64,000 nt of DNA from Candidatus Leucobacter sulfamidivorax (GTDB taxonomy: Bacteria; Actinomycetota; Actinomycetes; Actinomycetales; Microbacteriaceae), in the NCBI GenBank assembly GCA_016771945.1, contig QZLF01000002.1:892105-956104 (forward strand). The letters run 5' to 3'. The position numbers were made by a program, and so were the translations under genes. A model generated the notes under the pieces. It worked only from the letters and a program-made list of their open reading frames with translations, was not told where the DNA came from and made no database searches. Below are positions 1 through 9,111 of the stretch, piece after piece (positions within the stretch are counted from its first letter, which is position 1; every line of letters starts with the position of its first letter).

Positions 1-125
1 GTCGGGGGTGTTCTCGGCTGAGAAGTTCGGGGTGTTGTGCACGGGCACCAGTCTATCCGGGATCGGCCGGCGGCGATCGGCGGGTCGGCGGATCGGCCGG
101 CGGAAGGCGATCCGATCCGCGGCGA
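1..125. other. Non-coding stretch upstream of the infC promoter
   Basis: I see no credible gene here; the open frames have no ribosome-binding site and no recognisable product. The 13-base word GATCGGCCGGCGG occurs at 61-73 and again at 91-103, exactly 30 bases apart, so a short direct repeat lies just ahead of the infC promoter. Its role is unknown. Confidence 0.5.
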
Positions 126-154
126 TTGGCGGGACGGCCGCGATCTGCTAAGAT
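126..154 (+). promoter_or_regulatory. Sigma-70-type promoter of the infC operon
   Basis: TTGGCG at 126-131 and TAAGAT at 149-154 are separated by 17 nt, a near-consensus housekeeping promoter. Transcription would start near 161, giving a leader of about 185 nt before infC. This is a pattern match only. Confidence 0.6.
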
Positions 155-303
155 TTTCAAGGTTCGCGGCATTCTGCCGTGAACTCGCAAGTGGAGATAC
201 TCCCACCCGCGGCCGCTTACAGGCTACCGGGTTGTTGGCACCCCGTCGTGACAGCGACAGCATTCAAGGGTGCGGGCCGCGCGTGCGCGCCCTCTGCTTG
301 CGA

Positions 304-318
304 GGACCCTCAGGGTCC
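304..318 (+). promoter_or_regulatory. Leader hairpin just upstream of the infC ribosome-binding site
   Basis: GGACCC and GGGTCC pair around a TCA loop, about 15 nt before the GAGGAG ribosome-binding site. infC-rpmI-rplT operons in other bacteria are autoregulated through leader RNA structure (IF3 or L20). That this hairpin has such a role is inference; it resembles no leader family I can name. Confidence 0.4.
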
Positions 319-345
319 GCCGCAACGAGAACAGAGGAGCATGCG

Positions 346-999
<654 letters not shown>

Positions 1000-1067
1000 G
1001 ACTTACGACCCCAGGGTCGCACCCGACGCAGTCGCCCAGGCGGCGCGCACCACAACAAGGAGAAGAG

Positions 1068-1262
1068 ATGCCCAAGCAGAAGACCCACTCGGGGGCCAAG
1101 AAGCGCTTCAAGGTGACCGGCAGCGGCAAGCTGATGAAGCAGCAGGCCGGCATGCGCCACAACCTCGAGGTGAAGGCCTCGAAGCGCAAGCGCCGCCTGA
1201 ACGCGGAGCAGGTGCTCTCGGCCGGCGACGTGAAGCAGGCCAAGAAGCTGCTCGGCATCTGA
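1068..1262 (+). CDS. rpmI: 50S ribosomal protein L35 (bL35)
   Basis: A 64-residue basic protein of the large ribosomal subunit with the family start [21 protein letters not shown] and full length for bL35. The start codon follows AAGGAGAAGAG. It lies between infC and rplT, the conserved order, and is presumably co-transcribed with both. Confidence 0.97.
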   Translation: MPKQKTHSGAKKRFKVTGSGKLMKQQAGMRHNLEVKASKRKRRLNAEQVLSAGDVKQAKKLLGI

Positions 1263-1303
1263 GCCCGGCACCCCAGGTTTACAACTCGTAAGGAAGAACT
1301 GAA

Positions 1304-1687
1304 ATGGCAAGAGTCAAGCGGGCCGTCAACGCCCACAAGAAGCGTCGCGTCATCCTCGAGCGCGCCGAGGGCTACCGCGGGCAGCGTTCGCGCCTGTACC
1401 GCAAGGCGAAGGAGCAGGTCACCCACTCGCTCGTCTACGCCTACAACGATCGCCGCAAGAAGAAGGGCGACTTCCGTCGCCTGTGGATCCAGCGGATCAA
1501 CGCCGGCGCCCGCGCCAACGGCCTCACCTACAACCGCTTCATCCAGGGCCTCGGCCTCGCGGGTGTCGAGGTCGACCGCCGCATGCTCGCCGAGCTCGCC
1601 GTGAACGAGCCCACCGCCTTCGCGGCGCTCGTCGAGGTCGCCAAGGGCGCCCTGCCCGAGGACACCTCGGCGCCGAAGGCCGCCTGA
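1304..1687 (+). CDS. rplT: 50S ribosomal protein L20 (bL20)
   Basis: A 127-residue protein that binds 23S rRNA early in large-subunit assembly. The start [15 protein letters not shown] and the central [20 protein letters not shown] and [11 protein letters not shown] segments are typical of the family. The start codon follows AAGGAAG. Last gene of the infC operon, followed by a strong terminator. L20 is the autoregulator of this operon in several bacteria. Confidence 0.97.
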   Translation: MARVKRAVNAHKKRRVILERAEGYRGQRSRLYRKAKEQVTHSLVYAYNDRRKKKGDFRRLWIQRINAGARANGLTYNRFIQGLGLAGVEVDRRMLAELAVNEPTAFAALVEVAKGALPEDTSAPKAA

Positions 1688-1702
1688 GCCTCGCTCTCCC
1701 GA

Positions 1703-1737
1703 GAACCCCGTCGCCGGTCCGCCCGGTGGCGGGGTTC
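1703..1737 (+). terminator. Rho-independent terminator of the infC operon
   Basis: GAACCCCG at 1703-1710 pairs with CGGGGTTC at 1730-1737, and a GC-rich inner stem extends it. TTC follows but no long T-run, as is common in high-GC actinobacteria. It lies 16 nt after the rplT stop. Confidence 0.8.
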
Positions 1738-1789
1738 TTCGTCTCCCGGAGCTTCTCCGGGGTGCTCTCACCGCGCCGATCGGTGGGGA

Positions 1790-1795
1790 TAGGCT
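1790..1795 (+). promoter_or_regulatory. -10 box of a leaderless transcript for the rRNA methylase
   Basis: TAGGCT ends 6 nt before the GTG start at 1802 and there is no ribosome-binding site, the pattern of leaderless actinobacterial mRNAs. The gene is therefore probably transcribed separately from infC-rplT. Confidence 0.55.
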
Positions 1796-1801
1796 GTTCG
1801 G

Positions 1802-2593
1802 GTGATCGAGAACCCGAAGAGCGCGCGCGTGAAGCGGGTGGCCGCGCTCGCGCGGAAGAAGGATCGCCTCGCCGCGGGACGCTTCCTCGTCGAGGGGCCG
1901 CAGGCCGTGCGCGAGCTGCTCGCGCATCGCCCCGATCTCGCCGAGACCGTCTACGCGACGACAGGCACCGAGGCGTGGCAGCACGAGGTGGATCGCCTCG
2001 CCTCGGAGCACGGCGTCCCGATCGAGCGGGTGACGGATCCGGTGCTCGCCGCGATGGCCGAGACGGTGCACCCCCAGGGCGTGCTCGCCGTGGCCCGGGT
2101 CGAGGCGGTGCCGCTCGCCGAGGCGCTCGGGGGCGCGCGGCTCGTGGCCGTGCTGCACGAGGTGCGCGATCCCGGCAACGCGGGCACGGTGCTGCGCGCG
2201 GCCGACGCCGCGGGCGCCGACGCGGTCGTCTTCTCGGGGGACTGCGTCGATCCGTGGCACCCGAAGGTCGTGCGCTCGACCACGGGCTCGCTCTTCCACC
2301 TGCCGGTCGCGCTCGCCGACTCGCTCGAGGACGCCGCAGGGGCGGCCCGCGCGGCCGGCCTCGCCGTCATCGCCGCGGACGTGCGGGGCGACGAGCTGAG
2401 TCCCGCCGAGCGGGCGCTCACCGCCCCGGTGGCCTGGGTGTTCGGCAACGAGGCGCGCGGCCTGGGCGAGGCGGATCGCGCCCTCGCCGACCGGGCCCTG
2501 CGCCTGCCGATCTACGGCCGGGCCGAGTCCCTCAACCTCGCGGTCGCGGCGAGCGTCTGCCTGTACACGACGGCGTTCGCCCAGCGCGGCTGA
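1802..2593 (+). CDS. TrmH/SpoU-family RNA 2'-O-methyltransferase
   Basis: A 263-residue SPOUT methyltransferase that would methylate a ribose 2'-OH in rRNA or tRNA using S-adenosylmethionine. The N-terminal substrate-binding part ([17 protein letters not shown]) precedes the catalytic core with [29 protein letters not shown] and [13 protein letters not shown], the three knot motifs. Start GTG at 1802, apparently leaderless. In related genomes this gene sits between rplT and pheS, so its end marks the left edge of the inserted accessory block. The exact RNA target (RlmB-like or TsnR-like) cannot be told from sequence. Confidence 0.9.
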   Translation: MIENPKSARVKRVAALARKKDRLAAGRFLVEGPQAVRELLAHRPDLAETVYATTGTEAWQHEVDRLASEHGVPIERVTDPVLAAMAETVHPQGVLAVARVEAVPLAEALGGARLVAVLHEVRDPGNAGTVLRAADAAGADAVVFSGDCVDPWHPKVVRSTTGSLFHLPVALADSLEDAAGAARAAGLAVIAADVRGDELSPAERALTAPVAWVFGNEARGLGEADRALADRALRLPIYGRAESLNLAVAASVCLYTTAFAQRG

Positions 2594-2601
2594 GGCGATC
2601 C

Positions 2602-2626
2602 GCTCATCTCGACAAGCTCGATGAGC
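2602..2626. terminator. Hairpin after the rRNA methylase
   Basis: GCTCATC at 2602-2608 pairs with GATGAGC at 2620-2626 around a loop containing TCGACAAGCTC. It lies between the methylase stop and the convergent monooxygenase stop, so it may terminate both. CTCGACAAGCTCGATGAG-like elements are common intergenic sequences in actinobacteria. Confidence 0.45.
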
Positions 2627-2639
2627 AGATCAGGCCACC

Positions 2640-3923
2640 TCAGCTGTACCAGGTGGGCTCGGGGATCTCGCCGAGCAGCGTGTACCGGCCGACCTCGTGC
2701 TTCTTGTAGGGCACGGGGTCGTGCAGGCTGTGGGTGCGGAGGTTCCGCCAGTAGATGTCGAGACCCACGGAGTTCGCGCTGGCGCGGGCGCCCGTCAGCT
2801 CGAAGATCTTCGTGGCGATCTCGAGCCCGTCCTCGATGATACGGAGCTTGCCCGCGGCCACCTTGACGGCGATCTCCCCGCGGCGGCGCTCGGTGAGCTC
2901 CTCGCGCGGGGCGTGCAGGATCTTGCTGATCTCGAGGTCGATCTGCTCGATCAGCGCGGCGTCGGCCCACAGCTTCGACGCGAGCTCGCCGTAGCCCTCG
3001 AGCACGTAGAACTCCTCGCTGCCGTGCCGCTTGTTCTCGCCCCCGTAGGGCCAGGCGCGGGTGTACTCGCGGGTGTAGGCGGTGGCGCTGCGCAGCGCGC
3101 CCTCCGCGATGCCGAGGTAGAGATTGTTGAAGACGGCCTGCAGCGCGGGCACGTTCAGCGTGTTGTAGACGAGCGGCTGGTAGACCCGGTCGACGAAGCC
3201 TGCGGCCCCGGCCCAGTCGACGCGGACGTCGCGGATCTCGACCGAGCCCGACTCGGTCAGGCGCTGGCCGAGGTTGTCCCAGTCGCCCGCGAAGACGATG
3301 CCGGGCTGATCGGTGGGCACGATCGCGAAGATGTGGGTGTCGGTGCCCTGCAGCACGCCCTCGAGCACGGTGAGGTCGGCGACCCGGCCGCCGGTCGAGA
3401 ACGACTTGGCGCCGTTGAAGACGAGCTCGTCGCCGTCCTCGGTGATCACGAGGTCGCCGTCGCGGGGGTTCACGGCGCCGCCGAAGAAGAGGTCATTCGC
3501 GGTATAGAGCTCCTCGACCGCCGCGATCTGCGCCTCGGTGCCGACGAGCCGCACGGCCCAGGCCCAGAGGTAGTGGTAGCCGAGCAGCTGCCCGATCGAG
3601 CCGTCGGCGCGCGAGATGATCCGCACGATCCGGTTCACCACGTGCCAGGGCAGCTCGGCGCCGCCGTGAGCCTTCGGGCCGAGCACGGTGACGAGCCCCG
3701 CGCTCTTGAGCAGCTGCACCTCGGCGTGGGGCGCGAGGTTCGCGCGGTCGCGCTCGACCGCGTCGACGGCGAGGATGTCGGCGACCTCCTCGGCGCGCGC
3801 GAGCCACTGCTCGGCGGTCTCGGGGCGGGGCAGTCCGGCCCAGCGGTCGATGAGGGGTCGGGTCGTCGTCTGCGTCTCGGCGGTGCCGGCTTCGGCGGTG
3901 CCGGTTTCGACGGTGGTGCTCAT
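2640..3923 (-). CDS. DszC-like FMNH2-dependent monooxygenase (acyl-CoA dehydrogenase fold)
   Basis: A 427-residue flavin monooxygenase of the acyl-CoA-dehydrogenase superfamily, closest in pattern to dibenzothiophene monooxygenase DszC and relatives that oxidise organosulfur compounds with reduced flavin and O2. It has the N-terminal helical domain (about 20-150), the beta domain (FNGAKSFSTGGRVADL, GDWDNLGQRLTESGS, about 155-260) and the C-terminal bundle ending YWRNLRTHSLHDPV, a signature of this monooxygenase branch. The start at 3923 is chosen for AAGGAG 7 nt upstream; the frame runs further but without homology. Divergent from the next monooxygenase. Substrate unknown; no flavin reductase is nearby. 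Confidence 0.8.
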   Translation of the reverse strand: MSTTVETGTAEAGTAETQTTTRPLIDRWAGLPRPETAEQWLARAEEVADILAVDAVERDRANLAPHAEVQLLKSAGLVTVLGPKAHGGAELPWHVVNRIVRIISRADGSIGQLLGYHYLWAWAVRLVGTEAQIAAVEELYTANDLFFGGAVNPRDGDLVITEDGDELVFNGAKSFSTGGRVADLTVLEGVLQGTDTHIFAIVPTDQPGIVFAGDWDNLGQRLTESGSVEIRDVRVDWAGAAGFVDRVYQPLVYNTLNVPALQAVFNNLYLGIAEGALRSATAYTREYTRAWPYGGENKRHGSEEFYVLEGYGELASKLWADAALIEQIDLEISKILHAPREELTERRRGEIAVKVAAGKLRIIEDGLEIATKIFELTGARASANSVGLDIYWRNLRTHSLHDPVPYKKHEVGRYTLLGEIPEPTWYS

Positions 3924-3970
3924 GTTCGTTCTCCTTGCGTTCGGGGCGTTCGGGTGGCTGATCGAGGTGC

Positions 3971-3996
3971 TGTTCCGTCGATCCTGATTCGGAACA
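3971..3996. promoter_or_regulatory. Inverted repeat in the divergent monooxygenase promoter region
   Basis: TGTTCCG at 3971-3977 and CGGAACA at 3990-3996 form a perfect inverted repeat with a 12-nt spacer, between two divergent monooxygenase genes. It fits a dimeric regulator's operator. The 268-bp intergenic region holds no gene. Confidence 0.45.
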
Positions 3997-4057
3997 CTAC
4001 GAGCGGTCGGGCGCCCTTCCAAGCGCGGACTCCCGGAATGACGCGGGATTTCCCTCT

Positions 4058-4086
4058 GTGACGCGAACGGTGAAACGCGGCGTCAC
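4058..4086. promoter_or_regulatory. Second inverted repeat, GTGACGC / GCGTCAC
   Basis: GTGACGC at 4058-4064 is mirrored by GCGTCAC at 4080-4086, and GCGTCA recurs a few bases on. A TACACT -10-like box follows at 4126-4131, about 60 nt before the start of the rightward gene. Operator or attenuator role is inferred only. Confidence 0.35.
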
Positions 4087-4191
4087 GCGGCGTCAAATTC
4101 GCCCCGCGGTCGGCCGCGGCGTGCCTACACTTCCGGGGCACGGCACACCCACCGACACGACAACGACAAGCCCTACCGCCAGGAGCCTCCG

Positions 4192-5535
4192 ATGACCCAG
4201 ACGCAGACCCACACCGACGAGCCCCGGCTCGGCGCCGATGGCACCGACGAGCGCCAGCTCGGCGCCGACAGCGCCGATGAGCCCCGGCTCGGCGCCGACA
4301 GCGCCGACGAGCTCTCGCTCGGCACCGACTACGAGGCGCTCGCCGAGCGGTTCCGCCCGCTGTTCGCACGGATCGCCGAGGGCGCGCTGCTGCGCGAGCA
4401 GGACCGCGCGCTGCCCCGCGAGGAGATCGCGCTCCTGGCCGAGGCCGGCTTCGGCGCCGTCCGTGTGCCGCGCAAGTACGGGGGCGCCGGCGCCTCCCTG
4501 CCGCAGCTGATCGAGCTGCTCGCCGAGCTCGCCGCGGCCGACTCCAACATCCCGCAGGCGCTGCGCGGCCACTTCGCCTACGTCGAGGACCGCCTGAACC
4601 AGCATGCGACGGCGGATCAGTCGGCCTGGTTCGCCCGCTTCGTCTCCGGCGAGATCGCCGGCAACGCCTGGACCGAGATCGGCGACGTGCTCGTCGGCGA
4701 GGTGAACACGAAGGTGCGCGGGACGGGCGACGGGCTCGTGGTCGACGGGACCAAGTACTACAGCACCGGCAGCATCTTCGCCGACTGGCTCGACGTGTAC
4801 GCCGAGCGGGAGGAGGACGGCGTCCCCGTCATCGCCATCGTCAAGGCGGATCAGCCGGGCGTCACCATCCTCGACGACTGGGACGGCTTCGGCCAGAAGA
4901 CCACCGGCAGCGGCACCGCGGTGCTCGAGGGCGCGCGCGTCGAGGCGGAGAACGTCACGGTGTTCGCGGATCGCTTCCGCTACCAGACCGCCTTCTACCA
5001 GCTGGTGCACCTCGCGACCCTCGCGGGCATCGTCACCGCCGCGGCCCGCGAGGTCGCGGGGGAGGCCCACGCCCGCACGCGCGTGTTCAGCCACGGCTCG
5101 GCCCCGCGCTGGCGGGACGATCCGCTCGTGCAGCAGACCGTCGGCGTCGCCACCGCGCAGGGCTTCGCCGCGCGCGCCATCGCGGTGCGCGCCGCGGAGT
5201 CGAGCCAGGACGCCTACCTCGCCAGGTTCGCCGTCGCCGCGGGGAGCGCCGATCCGGAGGCGGAGCAGCGCGCGAACCAGCGCGCCGAGCTCGACTCGGC
5301 CCAGGGGCAGATCGTGCTCGTCGACCTCTCGCTCCGGGCGACGAGCGACGTGCTGAACGCGCTGAGCGCCTCCGCGGCCTCGGACGCGAAGAAGCTCGAC
5401 CGCTTCTGGCGCAACGCGCGCACGGTCTCCTCGCACAACCCGGTGGTCTTCAAGCAGCGCATCGTCGGCGACTGGGCGGTGAACGGCACGCCCGTGCCCT
5501 ACGAGTGGGCGATCGGCGCGCAGAAGCCGGCCTGA
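4192..5535 (+). CDS. SfnB/DszC-like FMNH2-dependent monooxygenase with N-terminal repeats
   Basis: A 447-residue protein of the same acyl-CoA-dehydrogenase-fold monooxygenase branch. It has helical domain LLAEAGFGAVRVPRKYGGAG, beta domain VVDGTKYYSTGSIFADWLDV and DDWDGFGQKTTGSG, and C-terminal RFWRNARTVSSHNPVVFK. Expected role: oxidation of organosulfur (sulfone/sulfonate-type) or related small molecules with reduced flavin. Unusually, residues 8-45 are three and a half copies of a ten-residue unit like PRLGADSADE, encoded by 30-bp repeats at 4215-4329. This tail is outside the catalytic fold. Start follows AGGAG. Probably co-regulated with the SfnB-like gene downstream. Confidence 0.78.
   Translation: MTQTQTHTDEPRLGADGTDERQLGADSADEPRLGADSADELSLGTDYEALAERFRPLFARIAEGALLREQDRALPREEIALLAEAGFGAVRVPRKYGGAGASLPQLIELLAELAAADSNIPQALRGHFAYVEDRLNQHATADQSAWFARFVSGEIAGNAWTEIGDVLVGEVNTKVRGTGDGLVVDGTKYYSTGSIFADWLDVYAEREEDGVPVIAIVKADQPGVTILDDWDGFGQKTTGSGTAVLEGARVEAENVTVFADRFRYQTAFYQLVHLATLAGIVTAAAREVAGEAHARTRVFSHGSAPRWRDDPLVQQTVGVATAQGFAARAIAVRAAESSQDAYLARFAVAAGSADPEAEQRANQRAELDSAQGQIVLVDLSLRATSDVLNALSASAASDAKKLDRFWRNARTVSSHNPVVFKQRIVGDWAVNGTPVPYEWAIGAQKPA
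4215..4329 (+). repeat. 30-bp tandem repeat inside the monooxygenase gene
   Basis: Units begin at 4215, 4245, 4275 and (partial) 4305, each starting CGACGAG or CGATGAG with core GGCTCGGCGCCGA. They keep frame and encode ten-residue repeats at the N-terminus. Copy number could vary between strains. Confidence 0.75.
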
Positions 5536-5567
5536 GCCGGGCGGGGCGGGCGGATCGCGCCGGCCGT

Positions 5568-5583
5568 AACAAACGGTCTTGTT
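5568..5583. promoter_or_regulatory. Palindromic operator candidate upstream of sfnB-like gene
   Basis: AACAA at 5568-5572 and TTGTT at 5579-5583 flank six bases. The core resembles the ACAAC-N5-GTTGT sites of the nitrile block (14701 and 18759), though the spacing differs by one base. It lies about 78 nt before the start at 5661, with a TAGGCT box at 5608-5613. Confidence 0.4.
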
Positions 5584-5660
5584 CCCGGGAGCGTCGTCGT
5601 CTCGCCATAGGCTGATTGTGGCTATTCCTGCCATCCGCCGAACCCAGGGAGTACCGCCGC

Positions 5661-6890
5661 ATGTCTGCGCCTGTCCAATCGACGCCTGTCCAACCGACGC
5701 CTGTCGAAACGACGCAAGCCCACGTGATCCGCTCGGACGCCGAGGCGCTCGAGCAGGCCGCGGAGTTCCGCGACGCCGTGCTCGCACGCGCCGCGCAGAT
5801 CGACGCGGATCGGCTGATCCCGCAGGACATCGTGGAGGAGTTCTCCCGGCGCGGGCTCTGGGCCATCACGATCCCGGCGGCCTTCGGCGGCGCCGACGTC
5901 TCCACCGAGACGCTCGCCGAGGTGATCGCGATCGTGGCCGAGGCCGACGCCTCGCTCGCGCAGATCCCGCAGAACCACTTCTGCCTCGTGGAGGACATCC
6001 GGCTGAGCGGCACCCCCGAGCAGCAGGAGTTCTTCTTCGGGCTGGTGCTCTCCGGCCTGCGCTTCGCGAACGCCTTCAGCGAGTTCGGCGGCAAGAACGT
6101 CGGCGAGCTGGAGACCCGTCTGCGGTACGAGGGCGACGAGGTCGTGGTGAACGGGCGCAAGTTCTACTCGACCGGCTCGCTCTACGCCGACTGGATCCCG
6201 GTGCTCGCGGTCGACGACGCGGGCCTCGAGCTGCTGGTGTTCGCCGAGAAGGACGCCCCGGGTCTCACGGTCGTGAACGACTGGTCGAGCTTCGGGCAGC
6301 GGGCCACCTCGAGCGGCACCGTGCTCGTCGAGGAGCTGCGTCTGCCGGCGAGCCGCGTCTTCCCGATGTACAAGGAGTACGAGAACCCCACGCTGGCCGG
6401 GCCCTTCGCCCAGATCACCACGGCTGCGATCGACCTCGGCATCGCCCGCGGGGCGTTCCGGGAGACGCTCGAGGCCACCCGCAATTCGCGACCCTGGATC
6501 GATGCGAACGTCGAATCGGCGACGCAGGACCCGCTGTCGCTCTCGATCATCGGACGGCTCGACATCGACATCCGCGCGGCCGAGGCGCTGCTGCGCGAGT
6601 CGGCGCACGCGATCGACGCGGCGAAGCCCGAGCCCGACGCGGAGAACGTCGCCGCGGCGTCGATCGCGGTCGCACGCGCGAAGGTGCTCACGACGGAGGT
6701 CTCGCTGGAGGCCTCCAGCCGCCTGCTCGAGCTCGGCGGCACCCGCTCGACGCTCGGCGAGCGCGGCCTCGACCGCTTCTGGCGCAACGCCCGCGTGCAC
6801 ACCCTGCACGATCCCGTGCGCTGGAAGTTCCACGCCATCGGCGACTACGTGCTCAACGGCACGCTGCCCCCGCGGCACTCGTGGCTGTGA
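5661..6890 (+). CDS. sfnB: SfnB-family sulfur acquisition oxidoreductase
   Basis: A 409-residue acyl-CoA-dehydrogenase-fold flavoprotein matching the SfnB family, needed in pseudomonads for using dimethyl sulfone and other organosulfur as sulfur source. Typical segments are VIRSDAEALEQA near the start, AQIPQNHFCLVEDIRLSGT, NAFSEFGGKN, NGRKFYSTGSLYADWIPV, WSSFGQRATSSGTV and the end FWRNARVHTLHDPVRWKFHA followed by PPRHSWL. The start at 5661 (MSAPVQS) follows AGGGAG; an upstream in-frame ATG at 5616 would add 15 residues. The first 15 residues include short STPVQ/PTPV repeats. An LLM monooxygenase starts 23 nt downstream, so the pair is probably one operon. Confidence 0.85.
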   Translation: MSAPVQSTPVQPTPVETTQAHVIRSDAEALEQAAEFRDAVLARAAQIDADRLIPQDIVEEFSRRGLWAITIPAAFGGADVSTETLAEVIAIVAEADASLAQIPQNHFCLVEDIRLSGTPEQQEFFFGLVLSGLRFANAFSEFGGKNVGELETRLRYEGDEVVVNGRKFYSTGSLYADWIPVLAVDDAGLELLVFAEKDAPGLTVVNDWSSFGQRATSSGTVLVEELRLPASRVFPMYKEYENPTLAGPFAQITTAAIDLGIARGAFRETLEATRNSRPWIDANVESATQDPLSLSIIGRLDIDIRAAEALLRESAHAIDAAKPEPDAENVAAASIAVARAKVLTTEVSLEASSRLLELGGTRSTLGERGLDRFWRNARVHTLHDPVRWKFHAIGDYVLNGTLPPRHSWL

Positions 6891-6913
6891 GGCCGGATCC
6901 TGCAGGTCCTGCG

Positions 6914-8308
6914 ATGAGCGAGGCCGGGCGCATCCACCTCAACCTGTTCACGATGAACACGGTGGGGCACCTCTCTCCGGGCATGTGGCGGCATCGGCGC
7001 GACCGCAGCCGGCGGTACACCGAGCTCGACTACTGGCTGGATCTCGCCCGCACCGCGGAGGAGGGACGACTCGACGCGATCTTCTTCGCCGACGTGCTCG
7101 GCAGCTACGACGTGTACCGGGGCGGGCCCGAGTCCGCGATCTCCGGCGGGGTGCAGATCCCCGCGAACGATCCGCTGCAGCTGGTGCCCGCGCTCGCCGC
7201 CGTGACCGAGCACCTGGGCTTCGGAGTGACCGCCTCGACCTCCTTCGAGCACCCCTTCCCCTTCGCGCGGCGCATGTCGACCCTCGACCATCTCACCGGC
7301 GGCCGGGTCGGCTGGAACGTCGTCACCTCCTACCTCGGCTCGGGCGCCCGCAACCTCGGCCTCGACGGTCAGGTCTCGCACGACCGCAGGTACGACATCG
7401 CCGAGGAGTACCTCGAGGTCTGCTACAAGCTGTGGCAGCGCAGCTGGGAGGATGACGCCGTGGTGGCGGATCGCGAGAGCGGAGTCTTCGCGGATCCCGC
7501 GCGCGTGCACCCGATCGCCCACCGGGGCGAGTTCTTCGCCGTGCCCGGGTTCCACATGGCGGAGCCCTCGCCCCAGCGCACCCCCGTGCTCTACCAGGCG
7601 GGAGCCTCGCCCCGGGGCGTCGCCTTCGCGGCGCGCCACGCGGAGCACGTCTTCGTCGCCGCTCCCAGCACGGCGGTGCTCGGCAGGCAGGTGCGGGCGG
7701 TGAACGAGGCGGCGTTCGCGGCGGGCCGATCCGCCCCGCCGCCCGTGCTGAACCAGCAGACCGTGATCGTCGCGGCCACCGACGCAGAGGCGAAGCGTCG
7801 CTTCGAGGAGTACCTCGAGATCGCCTCCACGGAGGGGGCGCTCACGCTCATGTCGGGGTGGACCGGCATCGACTTCGCGACGCTCGACCCGGACGCGCCG
7901 CTCGCGGGGCTCGAGAGCGACGCGATCCAGTCGGCGCTCGCGGCCTTCAGCGACGCGGATCCGAACCGGGTGTGGACGCCCCGCGAGATCGCGGATTACG
8001 CCCGCATCGGGGGAGACGGCCCCGTGCTCGTGGGCTCGGCCGCGACCGTGGCCGACGCGCTGGAGTCGATCGTCGAGGAGACCGGCGTCGCCGGCTTCAA
8101 CCTCGCGATGGCGGTGCAGCCCGAGACCCTCGAGGGGGTCGTCGAGCATCTCGTGCCCGAGCTGCAGCGCCGCGGCCGCTTCAAGCGCGAGTACGCGCCC
8201 GGCACGCTGCGCGAGAAGCTGGGCGGCGCCTCGCCGAGGGTCGCCGCGGATCACCCCGCGGCGTCCGTGCGGATCGAGTCGGCACCGATCGAGTCGGCGG
8301 AGATCTAG
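6914..8308 (+). CDS. NtaA/SnaA/DszA-family FMN-dependent monooxygenase
   Basis: A 464-residue luciferase-like (TIM-barrel) monooxygenase. The family (nitrilotriacetate NtaA, pristinamycin SnaA, DBT-sulfone DszA) uses FMNH2 and O2 from a separate reductase. Diagnostic parts are HLNLFTMNTVGHLSPGMWRH at the start, FADVLGSYDVYRGG, RRMSTLDHLTGGRVGWNVVT, the LWQRSWEDDAV insertion and PSPQRTPVLYQAGASPRG. Together with the SfnB-like gene 23 nt upstream it could form an oxidation step for an organosulfur compound. The 3' end abuts the convergent metI with no spacer. Substrate unproven. Confidence 0.82.
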   Translation: MSEAGRIHLNLFTMNTVGHLSPGMWRHRRDRSRRYTELDYWLDLARTAEEGRLDAIFFADVLGSYDVYRGGPESAISGGVQIPANDPLQLVPALAAVTEHLGFGVTASTSFEHPFPFARRMSTLDHLTGGRVGWNVVTSYLGSGARNLGLDGQVSHDRRYDIAEEYLEVCYKLWQRSWEDDAVVADRESGVFADPARVHPIAHRGEFFAVPGFHMAEPSPQRTPVLYQAGASPRGVAFAARHAEHVFVAAPSTAVLGRQVRAVNEAAFAAGRSAPPPVLNQQTVIVAATDAEAKRRFEEYLEIASTEGALTLMSGWTGIDFATLDPDAPLAGLESDAIQSALAAFSDADPNRVWTPREIADYARIGGDGPVLVGSAATVADALESIVEETGVAGFNLAMAVQPETLEGVVEHLVPELQRRGRFKREYAPGTLREKLGGASPRVAADHPAASVRIESAPIESAEI

Positions 8309-8995
8309 TCAGCCCCGCCGCGAGCGGCTGAAGCGCAGCACCGCGCGATCGCCGAGGTACTGGATCGCCTGTACCAGCAGGATCTGGATCGCGATCGTGA
8401 TGACCATGACGTCGGTCTGGAAGCGCTGATAGCCGTAGCGGATCGCGAGGTCGCCGAGGCCGCCGCCGCCGAGCACGCCCGACATCGCCGTGTAGTCGAC
8501 GAGCGCGATGGCCGTCACCGTGATCGCCGCGAAGAGCGCCGGTCGCGCCTCGGGCAGCAGGATGTGGATCACGGTCTGCCGGGTGGTCGCGGCCATGGAC
8601 TGCCCGAGCTCGATCAGCCCGTGGTCGACCTCGCGCAGCGCGATCTCGACGAGCCGCGCCAGGAACGGGGTGGCCGCGATGATCATGGGCGGCAGGGCGC
8701 CCGCGACGCCGATCGTGGTGCCCATGATGAGGCCCGTGAACGGCAGCACGGCGATCATCAGGATGATGAACGGCACGGAGCGGATGATGTTCACGATGAA
8801 GGCCACGATGCCGTAGACGAAGGGGTTCGCCCGCAGCTGCCCCTTGCCGGTCAGGTACATGAGGATGCCGAGCGGCACCGCGAGGAGGACGGCGAAGACG
8901 AGGGCGACCGACATCATCGCGAGCGTCTCGCCCAGTGCCTTGAAGATCTCGCCCCAGTGCACGTTGGGCAGCAGTCCGTCCATGGGATCCATCAT
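8309..8995 (-). CDS. metI: Methionine-type ABC transporter permease
   Basis: About 228 residues with five or six membrane segments and the EAA-type loop ELGQSMAATTRQTVIHILLPEA, followed by ALVDYTAMSGVLGGGGLGDLAIRYGYQRF, which is characteristic of MetI. It would form the membrane channel of a D/L-methionine importer. The start is one of ATG 8995, 8992 or 8983; no clear ribosome-binding site decides. Unusually it is divergent from its partners metQ and metN, whereas MetNIQ genes normally form one operon. Confidence 0.85.
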   Translation of the reverse strand: MMDPMDGLLPNVHWGEIFKALGETLAMMSVALVFAVLLAVPLGILMYLTGKGQLRANPFVYGIVAFIVNIIRSVPFIILMIAVLPFTGLIMGTTIGVAGALPPMIIAATPFLARLVEIALREVDHGLIELGQSMAATTRQTVIHILLPEARPALFAAITVTAIALVDYTAMSGVLGGGGLGDLAIRYGYQRFQTDVMVITIAIQILLVQAIQYLGDRAVLRFSRSRRG

Positions 8996-9111
8996 CCCGA
9001 GTCGCGGGGGATCGAACCGCGAATGTTTCCTTGCATGACCTCGCCGCCTGCGCGGTTCGCGCCGCTCGCCTAGCATTCAGACGACTTGTGAACGATCGAG
9101 AGGACCCAACC

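Noticed and set aside
2594-2640. Attachment-site repeat marking the left end of the block
   Set aside because: No matching sequence is found near 58.9 kb, and there is no integrase; the hairpin is a common intergenic element.
2697-4061. Long plus-strand open frame opposite the first DszC-like gene
   Set aside because: Its translation is a Val/Arg/Asp-rich shadow with no domain, and the minus-strand gene has strong homology and a good ribosome-binding site.
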